NCBI RefSeq assembly: GCF_000203975.2
Contig: NZ_AFCF02000001.1
Location: 565,783-629,782 of the forward strand
Length of the DNA: 64,000 bases
Origin: Leisingera sp. ANG1
GTDB taxonomy: Bacteria > Pseudomonadota > Alphaproteobacteria > Rhodobacterales > Rhodobacteraceae
Direction: 5' to 3'
Position 1 is the first letter of the stretch. Every line of letters starts with the position of its first letter. The position numbers and the translations under genes are program-made. Shown here one piece after another: positions 1 to 10,556 of this stretch. Below the pieces are notes generated by a model. It did not search any database and was not told where the DNA came from. It worked only from the letters and a program-made list of their open reading frames with translations.

Positions 1-1
1 C

Positions 2-142
2 GGCGTCGGCGCCAACGGCATGGGCGACCTTGAGTTCCAGACCCGCGGCGATGACGTGCTGGTGTCCTTCTCCAACGTCACCATCCTGGTCGAGGACATC
101 ACCCTGGCGCAGCTGCAGGACGCGGACAACTTCCTGTTCTGA
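2..142 (+). CDS. RTX calcium-binding protein, 3' end only
   Basis: This is the last 46 codons of a gene cut by the window edge. The reading frame gives a C-terminus almost identical to that of the complete RTX protein that follows (339-1757), including the ending ADNFLF. In type I-secreted RTX proteins the extreme C-terminus carries the secretion signal, so the identity fits two substrates of the same ABC exporter. The nucleotide sequence of the tails is also nearly identical, pointing to a recent tandem duplication or gene conversion. Nothing can be said of the N-terminal part. Confidence 0.8.
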   Translation, partial: GVGANGMGDLEFQTRGDDVLVSFSNVTILVEDITLAQLQDADNFLF

Positions 143-170
143 CAGCTTCCACCGCTTTCAAACGAACCAA

Positions 171-196
171 GGCGCGCCCTGCCCGGCGCGCCTTTT
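171..196 (+). terminator. intrinsic terminator of the upstream RTX gene
   Basis: Perfect 8-bp stem GGCGCGCC/GGCGCGCC around a short loop, followed by TTTT, 30 nt after the stop codon. The same hairpin recurs after the second RTX gene. Confidence 0.8.
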
Positions 197-338
197 ACGT
201 GTTGTAAGCTGCGAAACCATTCGCTCCACCCAAAGGCGATACCACTCAACCCTTGCGGCTTGTGATTGAGCAACTTACACTCAAAGTGACATTTTTGACC
301 ACGACCTTTCCCGTATAAATGGCAGGATTTCTCTGTAT

Positions 339-1757
339 ATGGCCTGGATTACCGTCACCGAAACCGAAGGCGCCATCCCCAGCTATAAACTGTTTGATTT
401 TACGATCGAAGGCGCGACCGTCGTTTCGGCAACCGCCTCCAGCCTGAGGGTGCAAAAGGACGGCATCATCTACGAGTTCACGGGAAGTTTTACCTACGAC
501 AATTCCGGAACCGCCTCAGCAGACAGCACCGTAACAGCTTTCTCGCTCTGGTATGACGGCACTGAATTTTTGAAGGGCACCCGCCTCACCGCTACATACG
601 CGGACCTTTTCGGAGACGGCTCGAAGAAATTCGGTTATGCGGCATTTGCCGGCAACGACATTTACTCCTCCCTCCTGGACAGCAAGGATACAATTCAAGG
701 TTACACCGGCGATGACACTATCGAAGCCGGCGCGGGCAGAGACAAGATCTACGGCGGCGCAGGTGACGACAGGCTTTATGGCCAAAGAGGTTACGATACC
801 CTGTATGGCGGTTATGGCGACGATTTTCTGCATGGCGGAAAGCAGCCTGATAATCTGCGCGGCGAGGCAGGCAATGACGTGCTGGTTGGCGGAGCTGGCG
901 ATGACACCTTGCTAGGGTGGACGGGCAACGACAAACTCAGCGGCAATCTCGGCAACGACCTACTGTACGCGCATGAGGGCCATGATGTGATTTTCGGCGA
1001 TTCCGGAGACGACACCGTCAGTGCGCACTTGGGCAACGACAAGGTGTATGGCGGGACTGGCGATGACTTGATTCGCGGGGACAATGGAACTGACACCCTC
1101 TATGGCCAGCACGGAAACGACACTCTTTCCGGGGGGGCGGACAGCGACCTGCTCAATGGGGGCGAGGGCAATGACACGGTGAAGGGATATGGCCTTCGGG
1201 ACCGCGTCAGCGACGACACCCTTTACGGCGGACCGGGCAACGACCGGCTGGAGGCAAACAGCGGCGCTGATCTCCTCTATGGCGGCACCGACGACGACAC
1301 CCTGTACGGCGGCCCGGGTGATGACCTGCTCTTTGGGCAAACAGGCCACGACACCCTGCAGGGAGGCATGGGCAACGACACCCTCAAGGCGGGCAGCGGT
1401 GACGATTTCCTGTCAGGCGGCTACGGCGACGACATTCTTCTGGGTGAAGCGGGCAGCGACACCCTGCACGGGCGTGCCGGCAATGACACGCTGCGGGGCA
1501 TGGCGGGCGATGACCAGCTGCACGGCGGCACCGGTGCCGATGTCTTCGTCTTCCACAGCGGCTACGGCAATGACACCATCCAGGATTTCACCGCCGGCCT
1601 GGACCGCATCAGGATCGGAATAGGTGCCTCCGGCATGGGCGATCTCAATTTCCAAACCCAGGGGGATGACGTGCTGGTGTCCTTCTCCAACGTGACCTTG
1701 CTGGTAGAGGACATCACCCTGGCGCAGCTGCAGGACGCGGATAACTTCCTGTTCTGA
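339..1757 (+). CDS. RTX hemolysin-type calcium-binding protein
   Basis: Protein of 472 residues with no N-terminal signal peptide. Residues 1 to about 110 form a unique beta-rich domain that I cannot assign. From about residue 113 to 430 there is an almost uninterrupted array of nonapeptide repeats of the GGxGxDxLx type (GGAGDDRLY, GGYGDDFLH and many more), which in the family bind calcium as a parallel beta roll outside the cell. The end (GADVFVFHSGYGNDTI onward) resembles the C-terminal domain of serralysin-type proteins with the type I secretion signal. Its tail matches the partial gene at the left edge, so the two are tandem paralogues. No ABC exporter is in view. Substrate and activity are unknown; adhesin, surface or secreted enzyme roles are all possible. 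Confidence 0.85.
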   Translation: MAWITVTETEGAIPSYKLFDFTIEGATVVSATASSLRVQKDGIIYEFTGSFTYDNSGTASADSTVTAFSLWYDGTEFLKGTRLTATYADLFGDGSKKFGYAAFAGNDIYSSLLDSKDTIQGYTGDDTIEAGAGRDKIYGGAGDDRLYGQRGYDTLYGGYGDDFLHGGKQPDNLRGEAGNDVLVGGAGDDTLLGWTGNDKLSGNLGNDLLYAHEGHDVIFGDSGDDTVSAHLGNDKVYGGTGDDLIRGDNGTDTLYGQHGNDTLSGGADSDLLNGGEGNDTVKGYGLRDRVSDDTLYGGPGNDRLEANSGADLLYGGTDDDTLYGGPGDDLLFGQTGHDTLQGGMGNDTLKAGSGDDFLSGGYGDDILLGEAGSDTLHGRAGNDTLRGMAGDDQLHGGTGADVFVFHSGYGNDTIQDFTAGLDRIRIGIGASGMGDLNFQTQGDDVLVSFSNVTLLVEDITLAQLQDADNFLF

Positions 1758-1785
1758 CAGCGGTTTCCGCAGCAAATAATACAAT

Positions 1786-1810
1786 GGCGCGCCCTGCCCG
1801 GCGCGCCTTA
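1786..1810. terminator. hairpin between convergent RTX and DUF3179 genes
   Basis: GGCGCGCC stem at 1786-1793 pairs with 1800-1807, the same hairpin as at 171-196. It lies between two convergent stop codons and may serve both strands; the T-run is weak (TTA). Confidence 0.6.
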
Positions 1811-1811
1811 T

Positions 1812-2774
1812 TCAATTCAGCATCCATCTGCCCTCCGGCCAGAAAGCGTGGAAGGCAAAGGCGAACATCACGTCATGCGCCACGTCCCGGCCTGTCCCGT
1901 CCCGAACCCGGACGCTGCCGATATCGCGCCCCTGCGCCAGCCGCCTTGTATCCAGGGCTGAGGCCTGCCCCGCCCGCCAGCTCAGCACCAGACCGGCCTC
2001 GCGGATCTCGCCCTCCTGCGCCAGCCGGTCCAGCGGCCAGGCGCGGCTGCCGGCGCGCACCACCCGCGCCATCGGCGCCACCCCATGCGGCGGCGGGCTG
2101 CCGTCATAGAGGAACGGCCATTTCGCGGTATCATAGCCGCGGTAGGGGTTACGCCCGTAATCCCGGTTCCAGCCCGGCTCTGCCATCACCAGCCCGTCCG
2201 GGTTGCGCGCGGTGAACTCCTGCCAGCTCTCAACCCAGCTCGGCAGCGTCTTCAGCCTGGTGCCGGTCATCCGCCCGACGATGCCGGTGCCGGTTGCCTG
2301 CTGCCACCAGCTCTGGCTCTCGCGGTCATACATCACCATGTCGGAAAACCGCAGCTTGCCGCTGACGCCGAAACTCAACGTGCCTGCCGCCGTGCGCCGG
2401 TCAAATGTCACCGCGGAATTGCACAACGGGCAATAGGTCACCGCCACCGGCACCCCGGCCACCACGTCGTTCACGATCTCATGCCAGGTCAGGTAGCGCA
2501 GCGGATAGGCCCGTGGCTTGGCCCCTTCCATCTGCAGCGTGATCACCGGCTCCCGCGGCTTCAGCCGCCGCGCCTTGGCGGCCTCCACGAACTGCGGCTC
2601 ATCCAGCGCCGGGATCGCGTCTTTGCCCACCCCGCCAGAACGGATCTGGCGCCACTCCGGCACATTGGTGCGGCTGAAATCGGTCTGCGGCCACTCCCGC
2701 TTCCAGACCTGCGGATCGGCGGCAGCACCCGACGGCAGCAGCAGCGCCAGACACAACAAAACACCTTTGAACAT
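1812..2774 (-). CDS. DUF3179 domain-containing exported protein
   Basis: Protein of 320 residues starting MFKGVLLCLALLLP, a signal peptide cleaved near residue 19. The ATG at 2774 is chosen because AGGAGG sits 9 nt upstream; a longer open frame reaches 2918 but has no such support. The DUF3179 signature CPLCNSA is at residues 115-121, followed by TFDRR, as in this family of periplasmic proteins of unknown biochemistry. Convergent with the RTX gene and separated from the cyclophilin genes by a terminator hairpin, so probably transcribed alone. Function unknown. Confidence 0.85.
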   Translation of the reverse strand: MFKGVLLCLALLLPSGAAADPQVWKREWPQTDFSRTNVPEWRQIRSGGVGKDAIPALDEPQFVEAAKARRLKPREPVITLQMEGAKPRAYPLRYLTWHEIVNDVVAGVPVAVTYCPLCNSAVTFDRRTAAGTLSFGVSGKLRFSDMVMYDRESQSWWQQATGTGIVGRMTGTRLKTLPSWVESWQEFTARNPDGLVMAEPGWNRDYGRNPYRGYDTAKWPFLYDGSPPPHGVAPMARVVRAGSRAWPLDRLAQEGEIREAGLVLSWRAGQASALDTRRLAQGRDIGSVRVRDGTGRDVAHDVMFAFAFHAFWPEGRWMLN

Positions 2775-2869
2775 GATCAAACGCCTCCTGCCCCAGTAAA
2801 CGGCGGCAGAGCGGCGCAGAACAGAGGGCGGCACGGGCTTGTGACCTGCCGTTAGCGCCCGGCAAAAGC

Positions 2870-2903
2870 AAAGGCCCGCCCCCGGAATGCCGGGCGCGGG
2901 CCT
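2870..2903 (-). terminator. terminator of the cyclophilin operon
   Basis: On the minus strand an AGGCCCGC...GCGGGCCT stem followed by TTTGCTTTT lies 25 nt after the stop codon of the downstream cyclophilin gene. Confidence 0.7.
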
Positions 2904-2928
2904 CAATCTTACGGACAACCGGACCCGA

Positions 2929-3477
2929 TTACTCGGTCACGGTCACCTTGGTCATCGCATCCGGCTGGCCGATCACAGAACCGTTGTTGCCGGCGCCGCG
3001 CTTGATTGCATCGACCACATCCATGCCCTCGGTCACCTTGCCGACAACCGTGTACTGGCCATTCAGGAAATGGCCCGCATCAAACATGATGAAGAACTGC
3101 GAGTTGGCGCTGTTCGGGCTTTGCGAACGCGCCATACCCACGACGCCGCGGTCAAACGCCAGGTCGGAGAACTCGGCCGGCAGGTCCGGGCGGTCAGAGC
3201 CGCCGCGCCCGGCGTAGCTCATGTCGCCGCCGACCCGGCCGAACTCCACGTCGCCGGTCTGCGCCATGAAGCCCTCGATCACGCGGTGAAACACCACGCC
3301 ATCATATTGGCCTTCCGCCGCCAGCGCAGTGATCTGCTCCACATGCTTGGGCGCCACATCCTCAAAGAGGTCGATCTTGATGGTGCCGTTGGCTTCGCCT
3401 TCGACCTGGACCTCCAGGCCGGTGGCAAAGGCAGGCCCTGCCGCCAGCAGGGCCACCAGCGAAAGCGCCTTACGCAT
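2929..3477 (-). CDS. Periplasmic cyclophilin-type peptidyl-prolyl isomerase
   Basis: Protein of 182 residues with a signal peptide (MRKALSLVALLAAGPAFA), hence a periplasmic PPIase that speeds proline isomerisation during folding of exported proteins. Cyclophilin motifs are present: FHRVIEGFMAQTGD and NSANSQFFIMF. The start is the ATG at 3477, which overlaps the stop of the upstream cyclophilin gene by 8 nt (ATGCGTAA), indicating translational coupling; a TTG at 3486 is the alternative. The two cyclophilins are paralogues, one exported and one cytoplasmic. Confidence 0.9.
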   Translation of the reverse strand: MRKALSLVALLAAGPAFATGLEVQVEGEANGTIKIDLFEDVAPKHVEQITALAAEGQYDGVVFHRVIEGFMAQTGDVEFGRVGGDMSYAGRGGSDRPDLPAEFSDLAFDRGVVGMARSQSPNSANSQFFIMFDAGHFLNGQYTVVGKVTEGMDVVDAIKRGAGNNGSVIGQPDAMTKVTVTE

Positions 3478-3976
3478 CCGCAGCAACCTTGACGGAGATC
3501 ATCCGGTCCGGGTTCGCAGGCGGCTCGCCGCGGGTGATCGCGTCCACATGCTCCATGCCTTCGATGACACGGCCGTAAACGGTGTACTGGCCGTTCAGGA
3601 AGTGGTTGTCCTTGAAGTTGATGAAGAACTGCGAGTTGGCGGAGTTCGGGTTCTGCGAGCGTGCCGCGCCCAGGGTGCCGCGGTCATGCGGCAGCTTGGA
3701 GAACTCGGCCGGCAGGTCCGGCAGGCTGGAGCCGCCGGTGCCCGCCATGCGGATGTTGAAGCCGTCTTCCATGTCGCCGTTGGCCACATCGCCGGTCTGC
3801 GCCATGAAACCGTCGATCACGCGGTGGAAGCAGACGTTATCATATTCGCCGCCGCGGGCCAGTTCCTTCATCCGCTCGGAATGCTTCGGCGCCACGTCGG
3901 GCAGCAGCTCGATCACCACATTGCCGTCCTTCAGCTCGATGATGATGGTGTTTTCGGGATCTTTAATCTCGGCCAT
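3470..3976 (-). CDS. Cytoplasmic cyclophilin-type peptidyl-prolyl isomerase
   Basis: Protein of 168 residues without signal peptide. Cyclophilin core: FHRVIDGFMAQTGD at residues 50-63, with the catalytic arginine in FHR, and NSANSQFFINF near residue 125. ATG at 3976 has AGGAGG 8 nt upstream; the open frame extends further but without a ribosome site. First gene of a two-gene operon with the exported paralogue. Divergent from pgk across 140 bp. Confidence 0.9.
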   Translation of the reverse strand: MAEIKDPENTIIIELKDGNVVIELLPDVAPKHSERMKELARGGEYDNVCFHRVIDGFMAQTGDVANGDMEDGFNIRMAGTGGSSLPDLPAEFSKLPHDRGTLGAARSQNPNSANSQFFINFKDNHFLNGQYTVYGRVIEGMEHVDAITRGEPPANPDRMISVKVAADA

Positions 3977-4116
3977 CTGGCCCTCCTGTCGTCGAAATTT
4001 GCACAGATACCTAAGCCCAGAGCCCGGAAATGCCAAGGGAGCATTGACTGATGCGCAAAAACCCCCGAAACAGCGCGCGGATTTATCGGCAATTTCACCA
4101 ATGAGGGGTCTCGCAG

Positions 4117-5307
<1,191 letters not shown>

Positions 5308-5331
5308 GCCAAATACCTTTCCGTATGACCG

Positions 5332-5359
5332 CGCCCCGGCCTCACCGCCGGGGCGTTTT
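5332..5359 (+). terminator. pgk terminator
   Basis: Stem CGCCCCGGC (5332-5340) pairs with GCCGGGGCG (5347-5355), followed by TTTTCTTT, 25 nt after the pgk stop. Confidence 0.9.
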
Positions 5360-5447
5360 CTTTGTCACGGGACAATAAATGCTTTGCCCCGGCCCTCCCC
5401 GCCCCCGTAGCGTCACGCCAAGACACCGGCAAAAGCGGAGGCCCGCC

Positions 5448-6590
5448 ATGTTCCAGGACCGCATGACCCGTCTCAGGCAGAAGATGGCAGAGGCCGGCAT
5501 CGGCGTGGCCCTGATCACCGACGACGACAGCGTCTATTACCTGACCGGCTACTACGACTATCTGCATATGGAGTTCGGCCGCCCCACCATCCTGGTGGTT
5601 CCTTGCAACGGCCCGTCCCTCCTGATCACCCCGGTGATCGACGTGGTGATGGCGGAGGAGGTCGCGCAGGTGGACCGCATCGCCGCCTGGAACGACGGCG
5701 ACGGGGCTGAATGGCGCGCCGAACTGCCAGCCGCCTTGGCCGGTGCCGCCCGCATCGCGGTTGAACCGGACCACATGCCGCCGATGGTGCGCGCCTGCGT
5801 TGGCGAACTGGCGGGCAGCACCGAGATCACCAGCATCACCCCGGCACTGTCGGACCTCAGGATGATCAAATCCTCCGAAGAGCTGCAGCTGGCCCGCCAC
5901 GCAGGCCAGGTTGCCGGCGCCATGATGGCCGCAGGCCGCGGCGCCATCGCCGCCGGTGTGCCGGAATACGAGGTCGCCATCGCCACCTCCCAGGCCGGCA
6001 CCCGCACCGCGGCGGAGCTGCTCAGCACCCACTACAGCGATGCCAACATGTCCCCCAGCACCCATTTCCTGCAGATCATGGCCTCAGGCCGGGACATTAC
6101 CAAGACCCACCACCGCGCCTCCACCCGCATCATGCAGCACGGTGAGCCGGTGTTTCTGTGTTTCTGCGGCATGACCAATTTCCACCGCTTCAAACTGGGC
6201 TTCGACCGCACCTTCTGGATCGGCGAGGCGGACCCGGAACAGGCCCGCATCTACGAGGTGGCCGTGGCCAGCCAGAAGGCCGCGCTGGACGTCCTCGGCC
6301 CCGGCGTTCAGGCGCAGGAGGTGCACCGCGCCTATGCCGGGGTGATCCAGGACGCAGGCTTCAGCTACCCGTTCCGCTGCGGCCGCGCCACCGGCTTCAG
6401 CTTTCTGGAACGCCCGCAGCTGGTGACCGGCGACACAACCGTTCTGCAGCCCGGCATGGTCTTTGCGGTCGACGGTTCTGTCGCCACGGATACCTTCCGC
6501 GCCCAGGTCGGCGACAGCTTCATCATCACCGGTGACGGCTACGAGCAGATCACCACCCACCCCAAGGCACTGCAGGACATGATCCTCTGA
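5448..6590 (+). CDS. M24-fold hydrolase, creatinase-like (metal ligands missing)
   Basis: Protein of 380 residues with the two-domain creatinase/aminopeptidase P layout: N-terminal domain to about 130, pita-bread domain to the end. ATG at 5448 has GGAGG 7 nt upstream. Stretches such as MEFGRPTILVV, LRMIKSSEELQLARH and VPEYEVAIATSQA resemble creatinase as I remember it. The five metal ligands of true M24 peptidases appear mostly lost: the first Asp falls in FLCFCG, the GHG histidine in GRATG, and the last Glu in VGDSF. That agrees with the metal-independent creatinase branch rather than a working proline peptidase. A C-N hydrolase of a small guanidino or ectoine-like compound is possible; the substrate cannot be read from the sequence. 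Confidence 0.8.
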   Translation: MFQDRMTRLRQKMAEAGIGVALITDDDSVYYLTGYYDYLHMEFGRPTILVVPCNGPSLLITPVIDVVMAEEVAQVDRIAAWNDGDGAEWRAELPAALAGAARIAVEPDHMPPMVRACVGELAGSTEITSITPALSDLRMIKSSEELQLARHAGQVAGAMMAAGRGAIAAGVPEYEVAIATSQAGTRTAAELLSTHYSDANMSPSTHFLQIMASGRDITKTHHRASTRIMQHGEPVFLCFCGMTNFHRFKLGFDRTFWIGEADPEQARIYEVAVASQKAALDVLGPGVQAQEVHRAYAGVIQDAGFSYPFRCGRATGFSFLERPQLVTGDTTVLQPGMVFAVDGSVATDTFRAQVGDSFIITGDGYEQITTHPKALQDMIL

Positions 6591-6739
6591 CCATCCCGGC
6601 ACCCGCCAGAACCCCATAAAAAACACGCCCGCGGACAGATTTGGGATTCCCAAGCACAGCCGCGTGTGGCATGCTGTTTTCAGACGCCGGCAAACGGCGC
6701 AAAATACAACATGAGCAGTAACATACAGGCACCTCCAAA

Positions 6740-7039
6740 GTGACCCGAAGCAACCGCCCGTCCCTGGGCGCCATCACCTTTTTTGCCATCGCCTTCGCGC
6801 TCAGCGCGTACTTCACCTTTGCGGCGGTGCAGGGCGACTTCGGGCTGTTCAGACGGGTTGAGATCCAGGCCGAAGCAGAAGAACTTCAGCAGGATCTTGG
6901 CCGCCTCCAATCCCGCATCAGCGAGATGGAAAATCTGACACGCCGCCTGTCCGACGACTACCTCGACCTTGACCTCCTCGACGAACAGGCACGCACGGTT
7001 CTCGGTCTCGTCCGCGCGGACGAGATCGTGATCCGCTGA
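6740..7039 (+). CDS. FtsB/DivIC-like septum formation initiator
   Basis: Protein of 99 residues with a GTG start. One membrane segment at about residues 10-28 is followed by a coiled coil (EAEELQQDLGRLQSRISEMENL) and a short C-terminal tail, the FtsB/DivIC layout. In the family this bitopic protein bridges FtsL and FtsQ in the divisome. The place just upstream of the pyruvate dehydrogenase genes is common in alphaproteobacteria. The ribosome site is weak, so the exact start is less sure than the gene. Confidence 0.85.
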   Translation: MTRSNRPSLGAITFFAIAFALSAYFTFAAVQGDFGLFRRVEIQAEAEELQQDLGRLQSRISEMENLTRRLSDDYLDLDLLDEQARTVLGLVRADEIVIR

Positions 7040-7090
7040 TCCAGCCAGCGCAGATTGCCGCCAGCCGCTCCGCAGCCGGCGGCAGGACTC

Positions 7091-7846
7091 TTACAGCAGC
7101 CGGGCCGCAATACCCCCATCAACAGAGACCGGAGCACCGGTCATAAAGCTTGCTCTGTCCGACAGCAGAAACAGCGCCGACTGGGCAATCTCCTTCGGTT
7201 CAGCCATCCGCTTTAGCGGGTGCAAACCGGCGATGAACTCATGCGTTGCTGGATCATCGCCAGCCATATCCGTCTTGGTGCCCCCCGGCAGGATCGTATT
7301 CACCCGGATCCCCTCCGCTGCATGGTCTGAGGCCAGCGACTGCGTGAGCCCCAGCAGCCCGGCCTTCGACGCGGCATAGGCCGCCATGCCCGGCATGCCG
7401 CCATTGCTGACGCCGACAAAGGTCCCGGTAAAGACAATGGCCCCGCCGCCCCGCCGCTGCAGCGCCGGGATCTGCGCCCGGGCTGACAGAAATGCGCTGG
7501 TGAGGTTGGTCGTCAGGACGGATTGCCAGTTGCCCGGCTCCATTTCCGCAATGGGGCCCATATCCCCCATCATGCCAGCATTGTTAAACGCGCCGTCCAG
7601 ACCGCCAAAGCGTTCCTCCGCCAATTCAACCAACGCCTTGGCATAGGCCGCGTCGCAAACATTCCCGGCCAGGAAAACGGCGCGCCCGTTGCTTTGCTCA
7701 ATCTGCCCGGCAATGGCGCGCAGCCGTTCCTCCCGGCGCGCGCCCAGCACCACATTCGCCCCTTCAGCGGCAAACAGCAGCGCCGCGGCCGCGCCGATCC
7801 CGCTGCTGGCCCCGGTAATGATGATCGTCTTGTCTTTCAGTTCCAT
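7091..7846 (-). CDS. SDR-family oxidoreductase
   Basis: Classical short-chain dehydrogenase of 251 residues with NAD(P)-binding TGASSGIG at 11-18, NNAG in the middle and the YAASK active-site Tyr/Lys. The ATG at 7846 is preferred because AAAGG lies 9 nt upstream; ATG 7852 is two codons earlier. GARREERL after the second strand could suit NADP. It lies divergent from pdhA and convergent with the ftsB-like gene. Substrate unknown. Confidence 0.9.
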   Translation of the reverse strand: MELKDKTIIITGASSGIGAAAALLFAAEGANVVLGARREERLRAIAGQIEQSNGRAVFLAGNVCDAAYAKALVELAEERFGGLDGAFNNAGMMGDMGPIAEMEPGNWQSVLTTNLTSAFLSARAQIPALQRRGGGAIVFTGTFVGVSNGGMPGMAAYAASKAGLLGLTQSLASDHAAEGIRVNTILPGGTKTDMAGDDPATHEFIAGLHPLKRMAEPKEIAQSALFLLSDRASFMTGAPVSVDGGIAARLL

Positions 7847-8148
7847 GGTCATGCCTTTCAGTTTTTGCACGCCATTCAGGAAAGGAGGAAAGACACGGCA
7901 GGGCGACCCGGATCTTGCGCTTGCCGCGCGGCCCGGACCGTAACCGCAAGATCCGGGCCGGCAGAGTGCTGCCGACGGGATCCGCCCTGCCCCTGCGCCA
8001 GCCCCAATTGTTGCATTTCTGCGCGCCAATCGGCGGATCTTTACCCTGCGTCCAGCCCGCGGCAGAATAGCACTATTCAGCCGGGCCAAAACCCGCTATG
8101 AATTTGTTTAACACTAAACTATCTAGCCTTCAGGGGGAGCTGACCACC

Positions 8149-9162
8149 ATGGCCGCTAGAAAAAGCGCAAAGAAACCAAACGTTTCTGCCGAAGAACTGA
8201 CGAAACACTACCGCGAGATGCTGCTGATCCGCCGATTCGAGGAAAAGTCGGGCCAGCTCTACGGCATGGGCCTGATCGGTGGTTTCTGCCACCTCTACAT
8301 CGGCCAGGAAGCGGTTGTTGTGGGTCTTGAGGCCGCAGCCGAGGAAGGCGACAAGCGCGTCACCTCTTACCGCGACCACGGCCACATGCTGGCCTGCGGC
8401 ATGGACCCGGACGGCGTCATGGCTGAGCTCACGGGCCGCGAGGGCGGCTACTCCAAGGGCAAGGGCGGCTCCATGCACATGTTCTCCAAGGAGAAGCATT
8501 TCTATGGCGGCCACGGCATCGTCGGCGCCCAGGTGCCGATCGGCGCGGGCCTTGCCTTTGCCGACAAGTACAAGGACAACGGCCGCGTGACCTTCGCCTA
8601 TTTCGGCGACGGCGCAGCCAACCAGGGCCAGGTCTACGAGACCTTCAACATGGCTGCCCTGTGGAAACTGCCGGTGGTCTTCGTGATCGAGAACAACCAG
8701 TACGCTATGGGCACCTCGCAGCAGCGCTCCACCTCCAGCGCCGAGATCTGGGAACGCGGCAAGGCCTTCGGCATCCCGGGCGAAGCAGTGGACGGCATGA
8801 ACGTGCTGTCGGTGAAGGAAGCAGGCGAGCGCGCCGTGGCCCACTGCCGCAGCGGCGACGGCCCCTACATCCTCGAAGTGAAGACCTACCGCTACCGCGG
8901 CCACTCGATGTCGGACCCGGCCAAGTACCGCACCCGCGAAGAGGTCCAGAAGATGCGCGAGGAGCGCGACCCGATCGAGCAGGTCCGCGAGATGCTGCTG
9001 ACCGGCAAGCACGCGACCGAGGAAGACCTCAAGGCGATCGACAAGGAAATCAAGGAGATCGTCAACAAGTCCGCCGAGTTTGCCAAGGAAAGCCCGGAAC
9101 CGGCCCTCGAGGAACTCTGGACCGACATCTACGCGGACGAAGTGCCGCAGGAAACCGCCTGA
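8149..9162 (+). CDS. pdhA: Pyruvate dehydrogenase E1 component, alpha subunit
   Basis: Protein of 337 residues. With the beta subunit it decarboxylates pyruvate using thiamine diphosphate. The TPP-binding motif GDGAANQGQ...ENNQYAMGT is clear in the middle, and the conserved [15 protein letters not shown] segment follows as in E1 alpha. ATG at 8149 has GGGGAG about 8 nt upstream; the frame is open to 8098. First gene of pdhA-pdhB-ORF-pdhC. Confidence 0.97.
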   Translation: MAARKSAKKPNVSAEELTKHYREMLLIRRFEEKSGQLYGMGLIGGFCHLYIGQEAVVVGLEAAAEEGDKRVTSYRDHGHMLACGMDPDGVMAELTGREGGYSKGKGGSMHMFSKEKHFYGGHGIVGAQVPIGAGLAFADKYKDNGRVTFAYFGDGAANQGQVYETFNMAALWKLPVVFVIENNQYAMGTSQQRSTSSAEIWERGKAFGIPGEAVDGMNVLSVKEAGERAVAHCRSGDGPYILEVKTYRYRGHSMSDPAKYRTREEVQKMREERDPIEQVREMLLTGKHATEEDLKAIDKEIKEIVNKSAEFAKESPEPALEELWTDIYADEVPQETA

Positions 9163-9178
9163 GAGGGAAGACAAAGAC

Positions 9179-10552
9179 ATGGCAACTGAAATTCTTATGC
9201 CCGCCCTGTCGCCGACCATGGAGGAAGGCACCCTGGCCAAATGGCTGGTCAAGGAAGGCGATACCGTGAACTCCGGCGACATTCTGGCCGAGATCGAAAC
9301 CGACAAGGCAACGATGGAGTTTGAAGCCGTCGACGAAGGCACCGTCGGCAAGATCCTGATCGGTGAAGGCACCGAAGGCGTCAAGGTGAACACCCCGATT
9401 GCGGTGCTGCTGGAAGACGGCGAAAGCTATGATGCCTCCGCCGCCCCTGCCCCGGCTGCTGAAGCCCCGGCACCCGCAGCTGAGGCGCCCGCAGCCCCCG
9501 CCGCTGCCGCCGCCGCGCCTGCCCCGGTCGAAAGCCGCGTGCTGGAACCGGACTACCCGGAAGGCACCGAAATGGTGCAGACCACCGTGCGCGAAGCGCT
9601 GCGCGACGCCATGGCAGAGGAAATGCGCCGCGACGAGGACGTGTTCCTGATGGGCGAGGAAGTCGCCGAGTATCAGGGCGCTTACAAGGTCTCGCAAGGG
9701 CTGCTGGACGAATTCGGCGCCAAGCGGGTTATCGACACCCCGATCACCGAACACGGCTTTGCCGGCATCGCCACCGGCGCCGCCTTCGGGGGCCTGCGCC
9801 CGATTGTCGAGTTCATGACCTTCAACTTCGCCATGCAGGCGATTGACCACATCATCAACTCTGCGGCCAAGACGCTCTATATGTCCGGCGGCCAGATGGG
9901 TGCCCCGATGGTGTTCCGCGGCCCCAACGGCGCCGCCGCCCGCGTCGGTGCTCAGCACAGCCAGGACTACGCCGCCTGGTACATGCAGATCCCGGGCCTC
10001 AAAGTGGCGATGCCCTACTCCGCCGCCGACGCCAAGGGCCTGATGAAGACCGCGATCCGCGACAACAACCCGGTGATCTTCCTGGAGAATGAAATCCTCT
10101 ACGGCCAAAGCTTTGAAGTGCCCAAGATGGACGATTTCACCATCCCCTTCGGCAAGGCCCGTATCTGGCGCGAAGGCTCTGACGCCACCATCGTCTCCTT
10201 CGGCATCGGCATGAAATACGCGCTGGAGGCAGCAGACAAGCTGGCCCAGGACGGCATCTCGGCTGAAGTCATCGACCTGCGCACCCTGCGCCCGATGGAC
10301 CTTCCCACGGTGATTGAATCGGTCAAGAAGACCAACCGTCTGGTCACCGTCGAGGAAGGCTGGCCGCAGGGCTCCGTCGGCAGCTACATCGCCTCCGAGG
10401 TGATGCAGCAGGCGTTCGACTATCTGGACGCGCCGGTTGTGACCTGCACCGGCAAGGACGTCCCGATGCCCTATGCCGCCAATCTGGAACGCCACGCGCT
10501 GATCACCACGGATGAAGTGGTCGAAGCCGTTAAGCAAGTGACCTACCGGTAA
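9179..10552 (+). CDS. pdhB: Pyruvate dehydrogenase E1 component, beta subunit with lipoyl domain
   Basis: Protein of 457 residues. Residues 1-78 form a biotinyl/lipoyl domain with the modified lysine at K43 in ETDKATMEF, then an Ala/Pro-rich flexible linker (about 85-125), then the transketolase-like E1 beta domain. The extra lipoyl domain on E1 beta is a known alphaproteobacterial trait. The lipoyl domain is nearly identical to that of the downstream E2. It starts 17 nt after pdhA with AGAGGGA as ribosome site. Confidence 0.96.
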   Translation: MATEILMPALSPTMEEGTLAKWLVKEGDTVNSGDILAEIETDKATMEFEAVDEGTVGKILIGEGTEGVKVNTPIAVLLEDGESYDASAAPAPAAEAPAPAAEAPAAPAAAAAAPAPVESRVLEPDYPEGTEMVQTTVREALRDAMAEEMRRDEDVFLMGEEVAEYQGAYKVSQGLLDEFGAKRVIDTPITEHGFAGIATGAAFGGLRPIVEFMTFNFAMQAIDHIINSAAKTLYMSGGQMGAPMVFRGPNGAAARVGAQHSQDYAAWYMQIPGLKVAMPYSAADAKGLMKTAIRDNNPVIFLENEILYGQSFEVPKMDDFTIPFGKARIWREGSDATIVSFGIGMKYALEAADKLAQDGISAEVIDLRTLRPMDLPTVIESVKKTNRLVTVEEGWPQGSVGSYIASEVMQQAFDYLDAPVVTCTGKDVPMPYAANLERHALITTDEVVEAVKQVTYR

Positions 10553-10556
10553 CTAA

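Noticed and set aside
669-1629. Regularly spaced short repeats that could suggest a CRISPR or minisatellite
   Set aside because: They are codons of the RTX nonapeptide repeats in one open frame; the unit is 27 nt without spacers.
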